Below are positions 41,976 through 53,087 of a stretch of DNA of 64,000 nucleotides, piece by piece. Made by a program: the position numbers and the translations under genes. Origin of the DNA: Dichetophora obliterata (lineage: Eukaryota > Arthropoda > Insecta > Diptera > Sciomyzidae); contig OY986438.1 in assembly GCA_963920525.1 (NCBI GenBank), positions 137,015,022-137,079,021 of the forward strand. The letters are read 5' to 3'. Within the stretch, counting starts at the first letter, position 1. Each line of letters starts with the position of its first letter. The notes below the pieces were generated by a model, which saw only the letters and a list, made by a program, of their open reading frames with translations, was not told the origin of the DNA and searched no databases.

Positions 41976-42964
41976 CTCACTATTTATTTTTTGAAGTAAA
42001 TAGCAGCAGCATGACATGTTTGCCAATAATGATTGCATGAAAAAACTTTTGTAGTTTTAGAAAACCATAAATTCAAAATGTTTATAAATATATTTACAGC
42101 AATCAGTGGAGCTTAATTTTAACTAAATTTCAATATAACCACCTGCCATTCAGGTCAATCGAACTTGTTTTTGTGGTTCAATGAAACTGACAGTTGGGAT
42201 TATTTTAACCGAATTTTAACCAGCATTTGTGGCTAAATCGAATTGAATCGGGTTTATAAACTAAATGCTTGGTTTGCATGTTTTTATCTCAATCACCTAC
42301 ATGCAAGTTTTGGAATTTTTTAAAATCACATAACGAGAATCAAAATTAAGACACCGAATTAAACCACAGCGGGGGCTTGAGAGAAAGCTATAGCAAATGA
42401 ATCATGGGCACTTTATTTTTTTGCTCAAATGACCAAAGATCGTAAAACAATTTTTTTTAATTTTTCAGTTAAAGATGTCAATAATAACGTATAAAAAATT
42501 GAAATAATTTTATACTATTTTGTTAAAAATAAAAATTCCCGAAATAAATCTTGTAAATAAGACCGGAGCAGCAGACTACCACAATTTTTAGCAAACTTAG
42601 AAAATGTAAGGTCGCGAAAAAAATGATACTCTGCAAAAGCTACAGACTGAGCTATCTGTAAAGAAAGCTGTTTGTTGCGCACATAGTGGAAAAATTTTGC
42701 ACTAGGTGGCGCGTTACAACGAAATTTAACAAAACGGAATTGCTTGAAACATATGTAAACTAGTCGCACAGTTGGGTATTCAACCCTGAAAATGGGTACC
42801 AATTCACCTGAAAGAGGGACAGAACTTTTGACTTTGTTTTTAGTTAGAACGGGTCCAAATAAGAAAGAAAGAAAGAATCTACAGCCGTAATTTTGAAGAT
42901 ATCATAATGAAATTTGGTTTTTAAGATTGTGTCTAAAATATGTAGATTAAAATAAAAAATGAAC
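41976..42964. other. Unrecognised DNA
   Basis: A minus-strand open frame of 95 codons (42515-42802) contains no domain I know and overlaps no recognisable homology; I do not call it a gene. A GAAAGAAAGAAAGAA run is near 42870. Confidence 0.4.
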
Positions 42965-43250
42965 AAAATCGGATGAAAACCACGCCAACCTCCCTTAAAA
43001 AATGACTTTATCAAAACGCCAAAATCTCTTTTAATTCCACAAAACTTAATATATGGACTTAAAATTTTGTAAATGAGCTTTGATATTTAATATCCGCTTT
43101 AAGTATGAAACTTAACCAAATCGGATGAAAACCACGAATACCTCCCATACAAAGAGACTTTACCAAAATTGTAAAATCTCTTAAAATTCCACAAAAATTA
43201 ATAAATGGACTTCAAATTTTGATATGTTTTGATTTTTAGTATTCATTCTG
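42965..43250 (+). repeat. Two imperfect tandem units of about 152 bp
   Basis: AAATCGGATGAAAACCACG is at about 42966 and 43118. Each is followed by CCTCCC, GACTTTA, AAAATCTCTT, AATTCCACAAAA and TGGACTT. The AAAATCGGATGAAAACC wording recalls the 3' regions of dispersed elements such as the one at 44488. Confidence 0.7.
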
Positions 43251-43475
43251 AGTTAACAACAAGATATTTTGTTCGTTTTACTTGTTTTTTTTTTCTCAAG
43301 GTATTCATAGATTTGTGACACGAAGCTGAAGCTAAAGTAAAAAATTTCAATACCGCGAAAGTGAACAGCAATGACGCAACTTTTTTTTACAGAATGTTAC
43401 TAGAATGACCATAGTTAACGAGTATCAAAACAGTTTTCCTCAACCTTACTCAACTCACAACTATATCTTTATTAA

Positions 43476-43988
43476 CCCATTAACCGCGGCTGCCAAACGC
43501 TTCGTACGATCTTTATGTGCTTTCTTATATTGATCACAGAAACTACCAAACCAAATTTCAACTTTGTATCTTTCACCGTAGTCAAGATATAAAGTTGGGT
43601 ATAAAAAAACCCAACCGTCGTTAATGTGTACTAAATGGGCACAAATTTTGCTGCAACGACAGCCCAGTTTAATATAAGGAATTTTCTATCAATAGCAGGT
43701 ATAGTTGGTTAATTGGCTAAGAGAGGTCTACCATTTTTTTTTAAAATATAAAATTTTTTACAAATGATAACACAAATTTTCTGATTTTTATGCTTAATCG
43801 CCTCTGGCTTTGAAAATGTGGTAGTTAGCGTAAAAATTTCTTGACAGACTCCAAAAACAATTTATAGCTTTATATTTTTTTAAAGAAAAAACAAAAAATG
43901 AAACACATAGATGTTACCAATCCTGAGTTAGGATCAATTCTGCAGAAGCATTTTTATGGCTAAAAAAATACTCAACCGCAGTTATGGG
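43476..43988. mobile_element. TTAA-flanked MITE 2 (piggyBac-like ends)
   Basis: TTAA at 43472-43475 and 43989-43992 flanks inverted ends CCCATTAACCGCGGCTG and, inward from the right, CCCATAACTGCGGTTG. 513 bp without coding capacity. It is distinct in sequence from TTAA-flanked MITE 1. Confidence 0.82.
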
Positions 43989-44334
43989 TTAACATAGGAA
44001 AAATGCACATTTTTTTATGGTTAATTAAAGTTAAAAAAATAAAATATTTAGAAACGCTGCAAAAAAAAAAAAAATAGATTTTTTGTTGCTGAAATACGTA
44101 ATCATCATAGTTTTATATAATCTTTTTAAAATAAAGTAATAGAAATTAAAACTTTCAAAATTGCAGATCAACACGTTTGTCACTGCGCCACTCAAAGTGA
44201 AAAAATTATAACTTTCAGAGTCCATTGCTGATAAACAGTACAATAATTTTCAATAATTTCCTTACCTAGGTATGCTGAATTTTATCTTCTTTCATAGGGT
44301 ACTAAACACTGCTATGCACTTTTAAAAATTTTTT

Positions 44335-44400
44335 AATGCTCACTTTTGCCATAATATACCCGGATAATATGATTTTGCCATAATATATCCGGATAGTGCG
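44335..44400 (+). repeat. Short tandem duplication (TTTGCCATAATATAYCCGGAT)
   Basis: TTTTGCCATAATATACCCGG and TTTTGCCATAATATATCCGG follow each other with a 29-bp period. Confidence 0.8.
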
Positions 44401-44487
44401 TCGGATTGAGTTCAAACTTACGGAAAATTTCAAATTTGATTATTTCGATGTAGACACACAACATATGCTGCAAATTTATATATACAA

Positions 44488-44860
44488 TAGCTGAACCCGG
44501 TGTGCTTCGCTACTCCCCTCGTTATTTATATATTTTTTTAAGTATTTATATATTTTTCACGCCATCGAATTTTCGAAATAAGTCCACCCCAGCGCCACCT
44601 TCCGTGTCCATTTATATACAAATTATTTTCTTATGATCAAACAAACATACATTCTGAATTTCAGTTAAATTGGTCCATAAATTCAAATTTTCGATATAAG
44701 TCCACCCCAGCGCCACCTATCGGGTCCAAATATAGCCTATGTTACCCACCGTACCAAGATGAACATTACCTGAAAATTTCATCAAAATCGGCCCAGCCGT
44801 TTTGGAGTCCATACGTTACATACATACACACATCCTATTTTATATATATAGATAGATAGA
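44488..44860 (+). mobile_element. Dispersed repeat, short copy related to 10176-12480
   Basis: It starts TAGCTGAACCCGGTGTGCTT and ends with ACATACATACACACATCC, TATTTTATATATATAG and (GATA)n. It carries two copies of TAAGTCCACCCCAGCGCCAC (about 44580 and 44700) and ATCAAAATCGGCCCAGCCGT before the tail. It lacks the 142-bp array. No RT visible. Confidence 0.65.
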
Positions 44861-45939
44861 TAGGTTTAGCAAAGAGCGCTGGGAAATAGCTAATTCAATA
44901 TTTAATGGAATATGAGGATCAAAAATAAAAGGAGAAGAACCATAGGGATATAGTGTAAGAAAATATCCAGTTTCGTATCTATAGTAATAAAACTCATTTT
45001 CTGTTTGTTTGTTTGTTTGTTTGGCCTTTATGTAAATCTAAACGGCCCAACGGATCTCGCTCAAACTAGATATAAATATTAAATGCATGTAAACTTCAAA
45101 AGTAACATACTTAGTTTTTGCCACGCCCCCTCCAAAATTTTTCAACTAACGGTAATTTTCTTATTTATTTATTTTTTTTTTTTTTTTTTGGATTCGCCCG
45201 GAGGTATGAAATCTTCCCAAGATACGTATACTCGACCTATACGCATGCACGATTCACATTCTAAAATCTGCCCGAATCAGCCGGGACAGACAGAATGCAC
45301 CTACGTTCTAAAACATATCCCCTATTGGCAATTAGGATTTTCCACTAAGCACATTAATTGGCTTTTCAGCGGAATTTAAAAATTGTATATATAACAAACG
45401 CGTATTTAAGTATATTTAATTCTATATAAATTAGCATCATTGAATTAAATCATAGTGATTATCAATTTAAGGTACCCGGAAAATTTAGGTAACTAAGGAA
45501 AACAATCCTGATTTCAAAAACAATCCAAAACACTAAACTCATTTTAACTGGTTTGCGGCCATTGTCCAACCCAAGGACCTACGTGGAAATGAGATAGATC
45601 TCATATCCGCCAAATCAAAATCCCAATTAGTTGGATATGCATTTGGGCCAACGCAGGCATAAACTTGTGTGGAAAAGAGATATACTCTGGCACACCAATC
45701 CAGGTGATAGTGTGAGTTCAGTCTAATTTCAAATCAGGAAACCACGTGAGCACGTAAATCCCAATTCGATTAAAAATTAAAATATTGAATAATTAAAAAG
45801 TAAGTTTTAAAAACGATTCATATTTGATGGTGCTTACTTTATAAAACATAATATCGAGATAAAAAGGAGAAACAGAACAATCTCAATTGCCAATATTACA
45901 TTGTTATAAAATTGCGTTAGGTATAATAGGATGAAGTTA
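44861..45939. other. Unrecognised DNA between repeats
   Basis: A (GTTT)5 run is at 45003-45022, a T-run at 45172-45189 and a more GC-rich patch at 45190-45340. The 98-codon plus-strand open frame there (45083-45379) has no recognised domain. The 45780-45939 part may be the 3' untranslated end of the adjacent CR1-like element. Confidence 0.4.
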
Positions 45940-45946
45940 AATTGAT

Positions 45947-48690
45947 TTAATTATTTAAATGTAATATAATTTTCTGTTTTAAGACGTCTACCGAATTAGA
46001 AAAATTAATCATGTTGAAGTTATCATTGAAATCACTGCACATACATCGTAAAGGTTCATGAAGAGCGTAATTAAAACTGCACTGACTCAACTTGAAAAAC
46101 AGAAAATGTCTAGTTCCTCTCCTTGGGATGTGAAAATTTAGAGCTGAGATGAGATATTCCGAATTAATCTCGCCACGAAGTAATTTATACAGAAACATGA
46201 CATTAAGCATCATTCTTCTGCTTCTTAGGGTAGGTAGTAAAATAATTTTAAGGCGTATTTTATACGATGGAAGCATAATATTGGGGTTCCAACGACTATG
46301 ACGTAAAGCAAAAAATAAAAACTGTTTTTGAACGGATTCTATGGCGTCGATGTAGACATTATATTCTGGATTCCATATAACTGATGCATATTCTAGAATT
46401 GGCCTTACGAGAGAGGTATATAATAATTTAGTAGTAAAGGGATCACTGAATTCTTTAGCCCATCTTTTCATGAAACCAAGGACTCCTCTTGCCTTATTTA
46501 TCACCATATTAACGTGGAGATTGAAGCGAAGTTTTGAATCCATAATAACACCAAGATCTAGAAAACTGGAAACTATTTCTAAGTTAGTGTTATTTATAGT
46601 GTAATTTTTGTTACTAGCAGATCTTCGCGAGAATGTCATTTGCTTACATTTTTTTAAGTTGAGATTCAATATATTTAAGCTACACCAGTCCACAAGTCTA
46701 TTTAGATCAGATTGTAAAAGATGTCGTTCTTCGGGTGATTTGTAACAAAGAAAAAGTTTCACGTCGTCAGCGTACATTAAGACGTTACAGTGTTTTATTA
46801 CCGAAGGAAGATCATTAATGAATAGTAAAAACAAAACCGGTCCAAGATGACTGCCCTGAGGAACGCCAGAAGTGACCGAAATACTTTTTTAAAGAGAATT
46901 TGAGTACGTGTAGATAAATACGAATTTATCCAATTTAATAATGTGACAGGAAACCCAATAGGTGGGGTTTTTTTCAAAATAAGAATATGATTATGATCGA
47001 AAGCTTTGCTAAAGTCCGTATAAATAACATCAGTCTGCAGTCCCAAAGTAAAACCATTTATAACACACGTAGTAAACTCTAAGAGGTTTGTTGTAGTGGA
47101 CTTACCCTTCAGAAAACCATGTTGAAAGACAGAAATGGTGGAAGACACGGAGTGGGTTAATTGATCAGTTATGATTTTCTCAAACAATTTAGGGGTTGCA
47201 CTTAATTTTGCAATTCCTCGATAGTTAAAAACATCTATCTTGGAGCCATATTTATGATGGGGTATAATATAAGAATCCTTCCATATAATAGGAAAATAAC
47301 CACTATGCAAGGAAATATTAAAAATGTTTGCTAGAGGAGTACACAGGTTTGTAGCACATTGCTTTAAAATACAGCTTGGAATTCTACCAGGGCCGGTCGT
47401 AAAAGAAGATTTTTCTTGTCGAAGATAACACATGACAACATTTGGGTCTATTACAGGAGTTTCAAAAGAGTTAACTGGCGGGAGAAAAGGATACAACGTG
47501 CTAGTATTAAATGGTATATCGGAGTAAGTTGATTTAAAAAAGTTTGCAAACATGTTAGAAATCACATTGTCACAAGATGATTCTTCCTGATTGAATTTCA
47601 TAAGGGGTGGAAAACTGGAGGCTTTACGTTTTGAGTTAACAAAACTATAGAAAAGTTTTGGATCATCTTTAAATTGAGATTTTATTTTAATTATATAAGC
47701 AGAATAGCATTGTTTATTTAGTAGTTGATATCTATAACGACAAGAAGTATAGGAAGCAAAGTCTAAACTAGAACCAGATATTTTATATTTTTTAAATAAA
47801 CGATTTTTTAAATTTTTAAGTGCCTTTAGATCATTTGTTAGCCAGGGTGGATTTAAAGGATTGGGGAAACACCTTTTTTTTTGGGACGGACAATAAGAAA
47901 CACCGTTGCAGAGTATCATTGAAAAACTGTACAGAAGATTCGACGTCATAATATGAATATGATGTTCCGCTAGTTAAAATTGGAGACCAATCAGTCTGCA
48001 AAAGTAAGGAATTAAGTTTTACATAGTCCGTTTTCTTAAAATTATAAACTTTTTTATTTCGCGCATCAGAAGTTACTTTATCTTCTTTTTCGTGGGGGAG
48101 TAAAACTGTTATTTCAAGAGTTGGATGATGTACATCTTCTGGAAGAGATACGGGATTCGAACAATGGAGATTAACAGTAGTGCATCTATCTACAAATACA
48201 AGATCTTGGGTTCTCTGGCTTATATTTAAAATGTCATTGACTTGTTGAAGACACAGATCAGACAGCTTATCTAAGAAGTTATTTATCCAATCACTATTGG
48301 AAACAGGAGTAAGAAATGAAGATTCGTCAGACGATCTCCAAGTCACAAAAGGTAGGTTAAAATCACCCAGCACAATAAGAACGTCTTTGTTTTTTAACAA
48401 ATTATGAACTTTTTCGATGGCGTGTAAGTGTTTTAAATACATTGTTAAGTCACATTTAGGAGGAATGTAAGAGCAGGTAACATAAATAATACTATTATTT
48501 AATTTAACTGCAACACAAATGAACTCAATGTCACTGGTGTCAAGAATTGTCAATTCTTCAGATACAAGCGAGTTTTGAACAGCTATCAAAACACCACCAC
48601 CGATCTTATCATGACGATATTTACGAAAAATTTGATATTTATTGCACATTATTTCAGAATTTAAGATATTAGAGCGAAGCCAATTAAGTT
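45947..48690 (-). pseudogene. CR1-like ORF2: APE endonuclease plus reverse transcriptase
   Basis: Endonuclease blocks: FRKYRHDKIGGGVLIAVQNS, VTCSYIPPKCDLTMYLKHLH, DVLIVLGDFNLPFVTWRSSD (the GDFN catalytic motif) and DVHHPTLEITV (the terminal catalytic H). RT blocks: KNRLFKKYKISGSSLDFASY, DPKLFYSFVNSKRKASSFPP, NYRGIAKLSATPKLFEKIIT, VFQHGFLKGKSTTTNLLEFT, motif A VIYTDFSKAFD, motif B region GVPQGSHLGP (after a frameshift near 46885), motif C LMYADDVKLFL and RPILEYASVIWNPEYNVYID. A frameshift near 47880 lies in an A-run between endonuclease and RT. The first endonuclease motif (QNVRGLRSKT in copy A) is missing through a deletion at about 48690. Confidence 0.88.
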
Positions 48691-48699
48691 TTTTTATGT

Positions 48700-49712
48700 T
48701 TATTAATCGTTTTTTGGATGAGATTCAGGGCTATTTCGGGGACGCGGCAAATGTCTAACATTTACCGGTCTTGGATTGCTTTTAAATTAAAATTCGCGTA
48801 CAATTGTGTTAGGCGGCCAAAAATTTTCATCAACTATAGAATTAAATAAATTTTCAGGAACTGTTAATCTAAAAGAAGTAATCGATCTTACATTTGAATA
48901 TTTGAATTTATGAACTGAAAGATGCAATGAACAATTCAACTCTGATTTAATGAAAAAAATCTATATCAACCTCTGTTGTATCCGCAGCTAAGCAAGAAAC
49001 AAAGATTGATTTAGTTGGTGGAATTCCAATGATTGGCTTAGGTGGAACAGAAACCTGAGTAGTAAGAGGAACAACCTGGGAAACGACCAAAGTTGGTGAA
49101 AGAGAAACAGTTTGGGCATAAGACATGACTGGCAATGAAGGTGGAGGTGCCAGCACTGGCAAAGGAGCAGAAATCGATATGTTTGCTGTATTCGAAGTAG
49201 AAGTTAAAATAGGTGGAGGGGCTGTTATACCACCAATGTCCATGTCATCAGCAATGTCATGTACAGAAGAATGTAGAGTTGGAGTTGAATCCGTTTTTTT
49301 GCTTACTACGCAAAGAGATGTGTTTTTTTTTCCTTTTGGGTGAAGGAATTGACTCTTCAATATATTTAAAATCATCGAAAAGAGACTGGTATTTAAAAAA
49401 TTTTGCAGAAAGCGAAGAAAGTTCCTTACTTATTTCAGAGAAACCTTGCTTTGTCTGCTTGAAAAGCTTGTAGAAGTTGATGTCAGCCAATCTACATTTC
49501 TCGAAAGACCAACGTAACCCTTTACCTTCCTCAATACAATCCGCAACTCGGCCTGTCACGCCTGCACATTTGGTATGAACAGCATTATCACATAACCAGC
49601 ATGATAAAAGCCGCTCAGTTTCACCCCTTACAGAGCAGCCAGGCTTAGCACAAATTATATTAAAATAATGCAGATAAAATGACAAAAATAAGGCAAAAAA
49701 ACAACACTGCAC
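48700..49712 (-). pseudogene. CR1-like ORF1 with PHD-type zinc finger (copy B)
   Basis: The minus strand begins MQCCFFALFLSFYLHYFNII, then the zinc-binding region CAKPGCSVRGETERLLSCWL, CDNAVHTKCAGVTGRVADC and KGLRWSFEKCRL: the Cys/His spacing of PHD-like fingers in CR1-group ORF1 proteins. A Lys-rich patch (PSPKRKKKH) and a long Pro/Ser/Thr/Val-rich stretch follow, then KSIFVSCLAADTTEVDIDFF. A frame change then leads to NVRSITSFRLTVPENLFNSI and DENFWPPNTIVREF, an RRM-like C-terminal module also present in copy A. At least two frameshifts (near 49340 and 48955). Confidence 0.8.
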
Positions 49713-51762
49713 TTAAATGACAATTTTAAGAAATTTTGTCAATAAGAATAAAAAGAATAAAAAAAGAAAAATTAGCTTTGTAACCACCCTGTACTAAAAG
49801 TGCCTAAAAGTATACAGCGATTAACAAAAGCAAGTAGCAAAAATTAAAATACAATTGATGCACAGCTGCTAATGTAAAAATGAGACAAATAATCAAACAA
49901 CAGAAACAAGCGAATATGAATGTAAACACAAAACTCAAAAACTTAGCTTCCACAGCTTATGAAGAAAAAAAAAAAAAATTTGTCAGAAACAAATTTTATT
50001 TTTCTTCTTTAATAGAATTATAATTATAATACTATAATTTAATAATAATTAAATTTATAATTAAATTTTATAATTCTTTTTACCATCGGATTTTTTTGTG
50101 TATTTAATTTTAAAAAATTTCTGTTATTTTGACATCAAAAACACTCACATATATACAAAATTGTACAAATTTTCAGTACAACGACTTTTACATAAAATAT
50201 CGTTACGTTATAAAAAAACGACATAAAAAATCAAAGTTTGGTCTTTCGATGCAAGTATCTCCGCTGTCCATTAATATATTTCATTTAAATACTTTTTTGT
50301 TAAAAAGTTCAATAAAATCACTTTACATAAGTAGGTTGAGCTGTTCCGTTAAGTCTATATATATGTTTTATGATTATGTCAAAAAAGATCCAAAATATTG
50401 ACTTTTTACTCAAAAATTGTTTTTGTTGTAAAAATTAAATCAGTCAAAAATTGCACATCTGGCTTCTTTTCATATGATATAGCATTTATTCGCAAAATTT
50501 CTTTAGCTTAGCGCAAAAATTATTTAACCTTGATTTTGTTCGCGAAATTTATTTTTTCCAAAATGTTGTTTTTATATTTTTTTAAACAACATAATGAAAA
50601 ATTACCCCAATATTTCTTTCCAATCAAAAGTTATGGCTTCAAATGTATTTTTTCATACAAGCAATATTAAAATTCTCTATCCTAAATATCTTAATTATAT
50701 TAGTACGTGTACGTCTATATTTTTGCCACCCCACCCTCCTCCTCCCGTTACATTTGTTTGTTTGCTGATGGCATAATTTCTTCTGACTACATTTTCAGCC
50801 TTGTCACTCTGTTCTTTATCCATGTTACTTAAATTTTTGAATATATATCACCACTTCATCGAAAAGATTACCGTGAATAAAATGCAGTAAAAGTTAATAT
50901 TTTCATGTTTAATGTGTTATTTGAGCAATAGTGTTGAAAGACAAATTTCCACGCCAACTGAATGTACCGACATATAAAAGACAGCGAAATTTAGACATTT
51001 TAACTCTTGAATCATGGTTGTAAGCTTGGCTGAATTGAACAAATTTTTCAACAGCGTACTAACCGAAAGTATTGTGAAAAGTATGCTGGCAAATGTTTAA
51101 TTAGAAGTAAGCACTGCATTACCAACATAGTTCCAATAATTTAGAAAAGTCGGTAACTGTTACTCAATTTAGCTCTTTTCGCACACAGCCTAAATTTGCA
51201 GCAAAAAACATAATGGCACTTCTAGCACTAGTCTTGCAGTTTTTCAGCTGGATTTATGTCGATCAACTGTTTACGTCGATAATATTGTAACGGGTTGCTG
51301 TATATACTATAATTGGAATTTAAAAAGCGACTGCTTTCTTAACTTGAACATTTTAGCTAATTTACATTACTGTACAATTTTTCGCATTAAAAAGAATTTT
51401 GAAGATTTAAGAAAGTGCATCAACTATCAAACTCAGTTTATTTAATTTTTTATTATAGACACAAACTACTTGTTATTTTCCACCTGGAAAAACTACTAGA
51501 AAAATTAGGAAGATTGTTGTCCATTTTCCTTTTTTTTTTTTAAAAATTTGATTTCCATAACCGAAGTGCAAGTAAAATTTTTAATAGTAACCAGTAAATT
51601 CAGTTCGAAACTAAAAAACAGTTTTTGAACAGTAAATAAATTTTTTACTTAATAATTTTATAGTGGGTTACTTAAATTCAACATGTTTTTACAAAATTTC
51701 AAAATTTAAAAAAACCTTTAATCGAGAAGTGTTTTAAAATGTTTATATAAATTACTCTCGAG
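49713..51762. other. AT-rich DNA, nothing recognised
   Basis: There is a run of about twelve A near 49965. A plus-strand 90-codon frame (50129-50401) is Lys/Ser/Ile-rich without domain. The first 100-300 bases could include 5' untranslated sequence of the CR1-like copy B. Confidence 0.4.
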
Positions 51763-51764
51763 TA

Positions 51765-52190
51765 CACCCAAAAAATATTTAGAATAAAATTACGAATAAA
51801 ATCTTTGTAGAAATACAAACAGAGACTATTCGTAGAATGTACAAAAGTTTTGTACATAGTACAAACGTTTGTAGTGTTGGCCGCATGAAAAAAAATGTTG
51901 AGTCTGTAACTTTGTACATTCTGCAAATGCTAGTTTGTAAAAATCTTTAATGTATAAATTTGTGAAGTGAACAAACATTGTTTGATAATATAAAAAGCGG
52001 TGGCAGCTGAGTTCGTATATTTGTTCGTATCTTTTGTAAATGAAATGAATGCGTTTGTGAAATATACAAATTTTTCTTTGTACAATGTATTTGTATTATT
52101 CATAAAGTCGTTCGTAGGCTAAAAAGAACAAACAGCTTTGTAGAATATAATAATTGTTTTGTACATAGTACGAAGCTTTTTTTTTGGGTG
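51765..52190. mobile_element. TA-flanked MITE with CACCCAAAAAA termini
   Basis: The ends are CACCCAAAAAATAT and, inward from the right, CACCCAAAAAAAAA, with TA at 51763-51764 and 52191-52192. Inside are several GTAC-centred words (GTACAAAAGTTTTGTACAT, TTTGTACATAGTAC). 426 bp, noncoding. A TA duplication suggests Tc1/mariner-type mobilisation. Confidence 0.78.
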
Positions 52191-52192
52191 TA

Positions 52193-53070
52193 ACACGGGG
52201 TATATCAGCTAGTATTTTAATAAAAGTCTTAAACTTTTTCTTTTAAATAGGCTACAATTATTCGCAATTTGATAAAATATTCAGCTTAAGCTAATTTAAA
52301 AAAAAAATATATGTTTTTGGAAACATGAAAAACTCATAAGCCCATAACTTCTACACTTAGTGAGAATTTAGATATATATATTTAGAATTTTAAGAACCAC
52401 TCTCTTAGCGTGAAAAACTTTTGTTCGTGAGTAACTTATTTTATCTTATCTTTACCAAGATTAGACTGTTAGTTTGACAGACACTGCAAAAAAAAAAAAA
52501 CTGCGTGAAGTGCTTCTAAAATTGTATCAAAGAAATAATTCACATAATTTCAAGTAAACCTCTTTCATTTAAAATTGAACCCTACATTGGAGTATAAACT
52601 TTTTCTTTATTTAAATAATAAAGGCCTTATAAATGAAGAACTTTATAAAAAGAATTAAGTTTTAAAAGGTGTCCGTCAAACCACATCAGTAGTATGTTAA
52701 AATTAGAGCAACTCAGTTGCAGAGAGTTAAGACAGGTCATGATTTTTGCCAATTTTGGTGTAGTATCAGAAAAAAAGCATAACAACCAACTAAATCTATT
52801 TAAAGCAAACAAGCCCTAAATAATTTTCTTAACTCCACAAACAATTTCATAAATGCGATATAATTAGCACAACTGTAAATGATTCATTTTGGGTTTTCTT
52901 TGCATGACCCAAATGGTATTTATTTATCAAATCATGATGTAAGTAAAACTGCGTTTCTGATAAAACATAGATAAATAATGTAACGACCATATTGATTACG
53001 AACAATTTGTCAATAGATGAGGCAATTATAACTGTTTGTCAACAATAACAACAACAACAAAAAAGAAAAA
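52193..53070. other. Unrecognised DNA
   Basis: AT-rich, no frame with a domain, no inverted ends seen. Confidence 0.4.
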
Positions 53071-53087
53071 ACACACACACACACACA
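53071..53087. repeat. (AC)n microsatellite
   Basis: ACACACACACACACACA next to AACAACAACAAC (53043-53060). The minus-strand open frames here are repeat-driven. Confidence 0.95.

Larger units (their letters stand above)
45940..49712 (-). mobile_element. CR1-like non-LTR retrotransposon, copy B (ORF1 and ORF2 remnants)
   Basis: Minus-strand order is PHD-type ORF1 (49712-48700), endonuclease (48690-47950), RT (47949-46800) and C-terminal region (46830-45947). It belongs to the same family as copies C/D (16660-21595) and A (61830-64000). Frameshifts, an ORF1/ORF2 junction deletion near 48690 and stops make it inactive, but it keeps nearly the whole length. Confidence 0.85.

Noticed and set aside
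42515..42802. 95-codon minus-strand frame
   Set aside because: No family recognised and composition matches surrounding noncoding DNA.
45083..45379. 98-codon plus-strand frame
   Set aside because: It includes a long T-run translated as poly-Phe and has no domain.
49125..49473. Plus-strand frames opposite CR1-like ORF1
   Set aside because: They are antisense shadows of the PHD-type ORF1 remnant on the minus strand.
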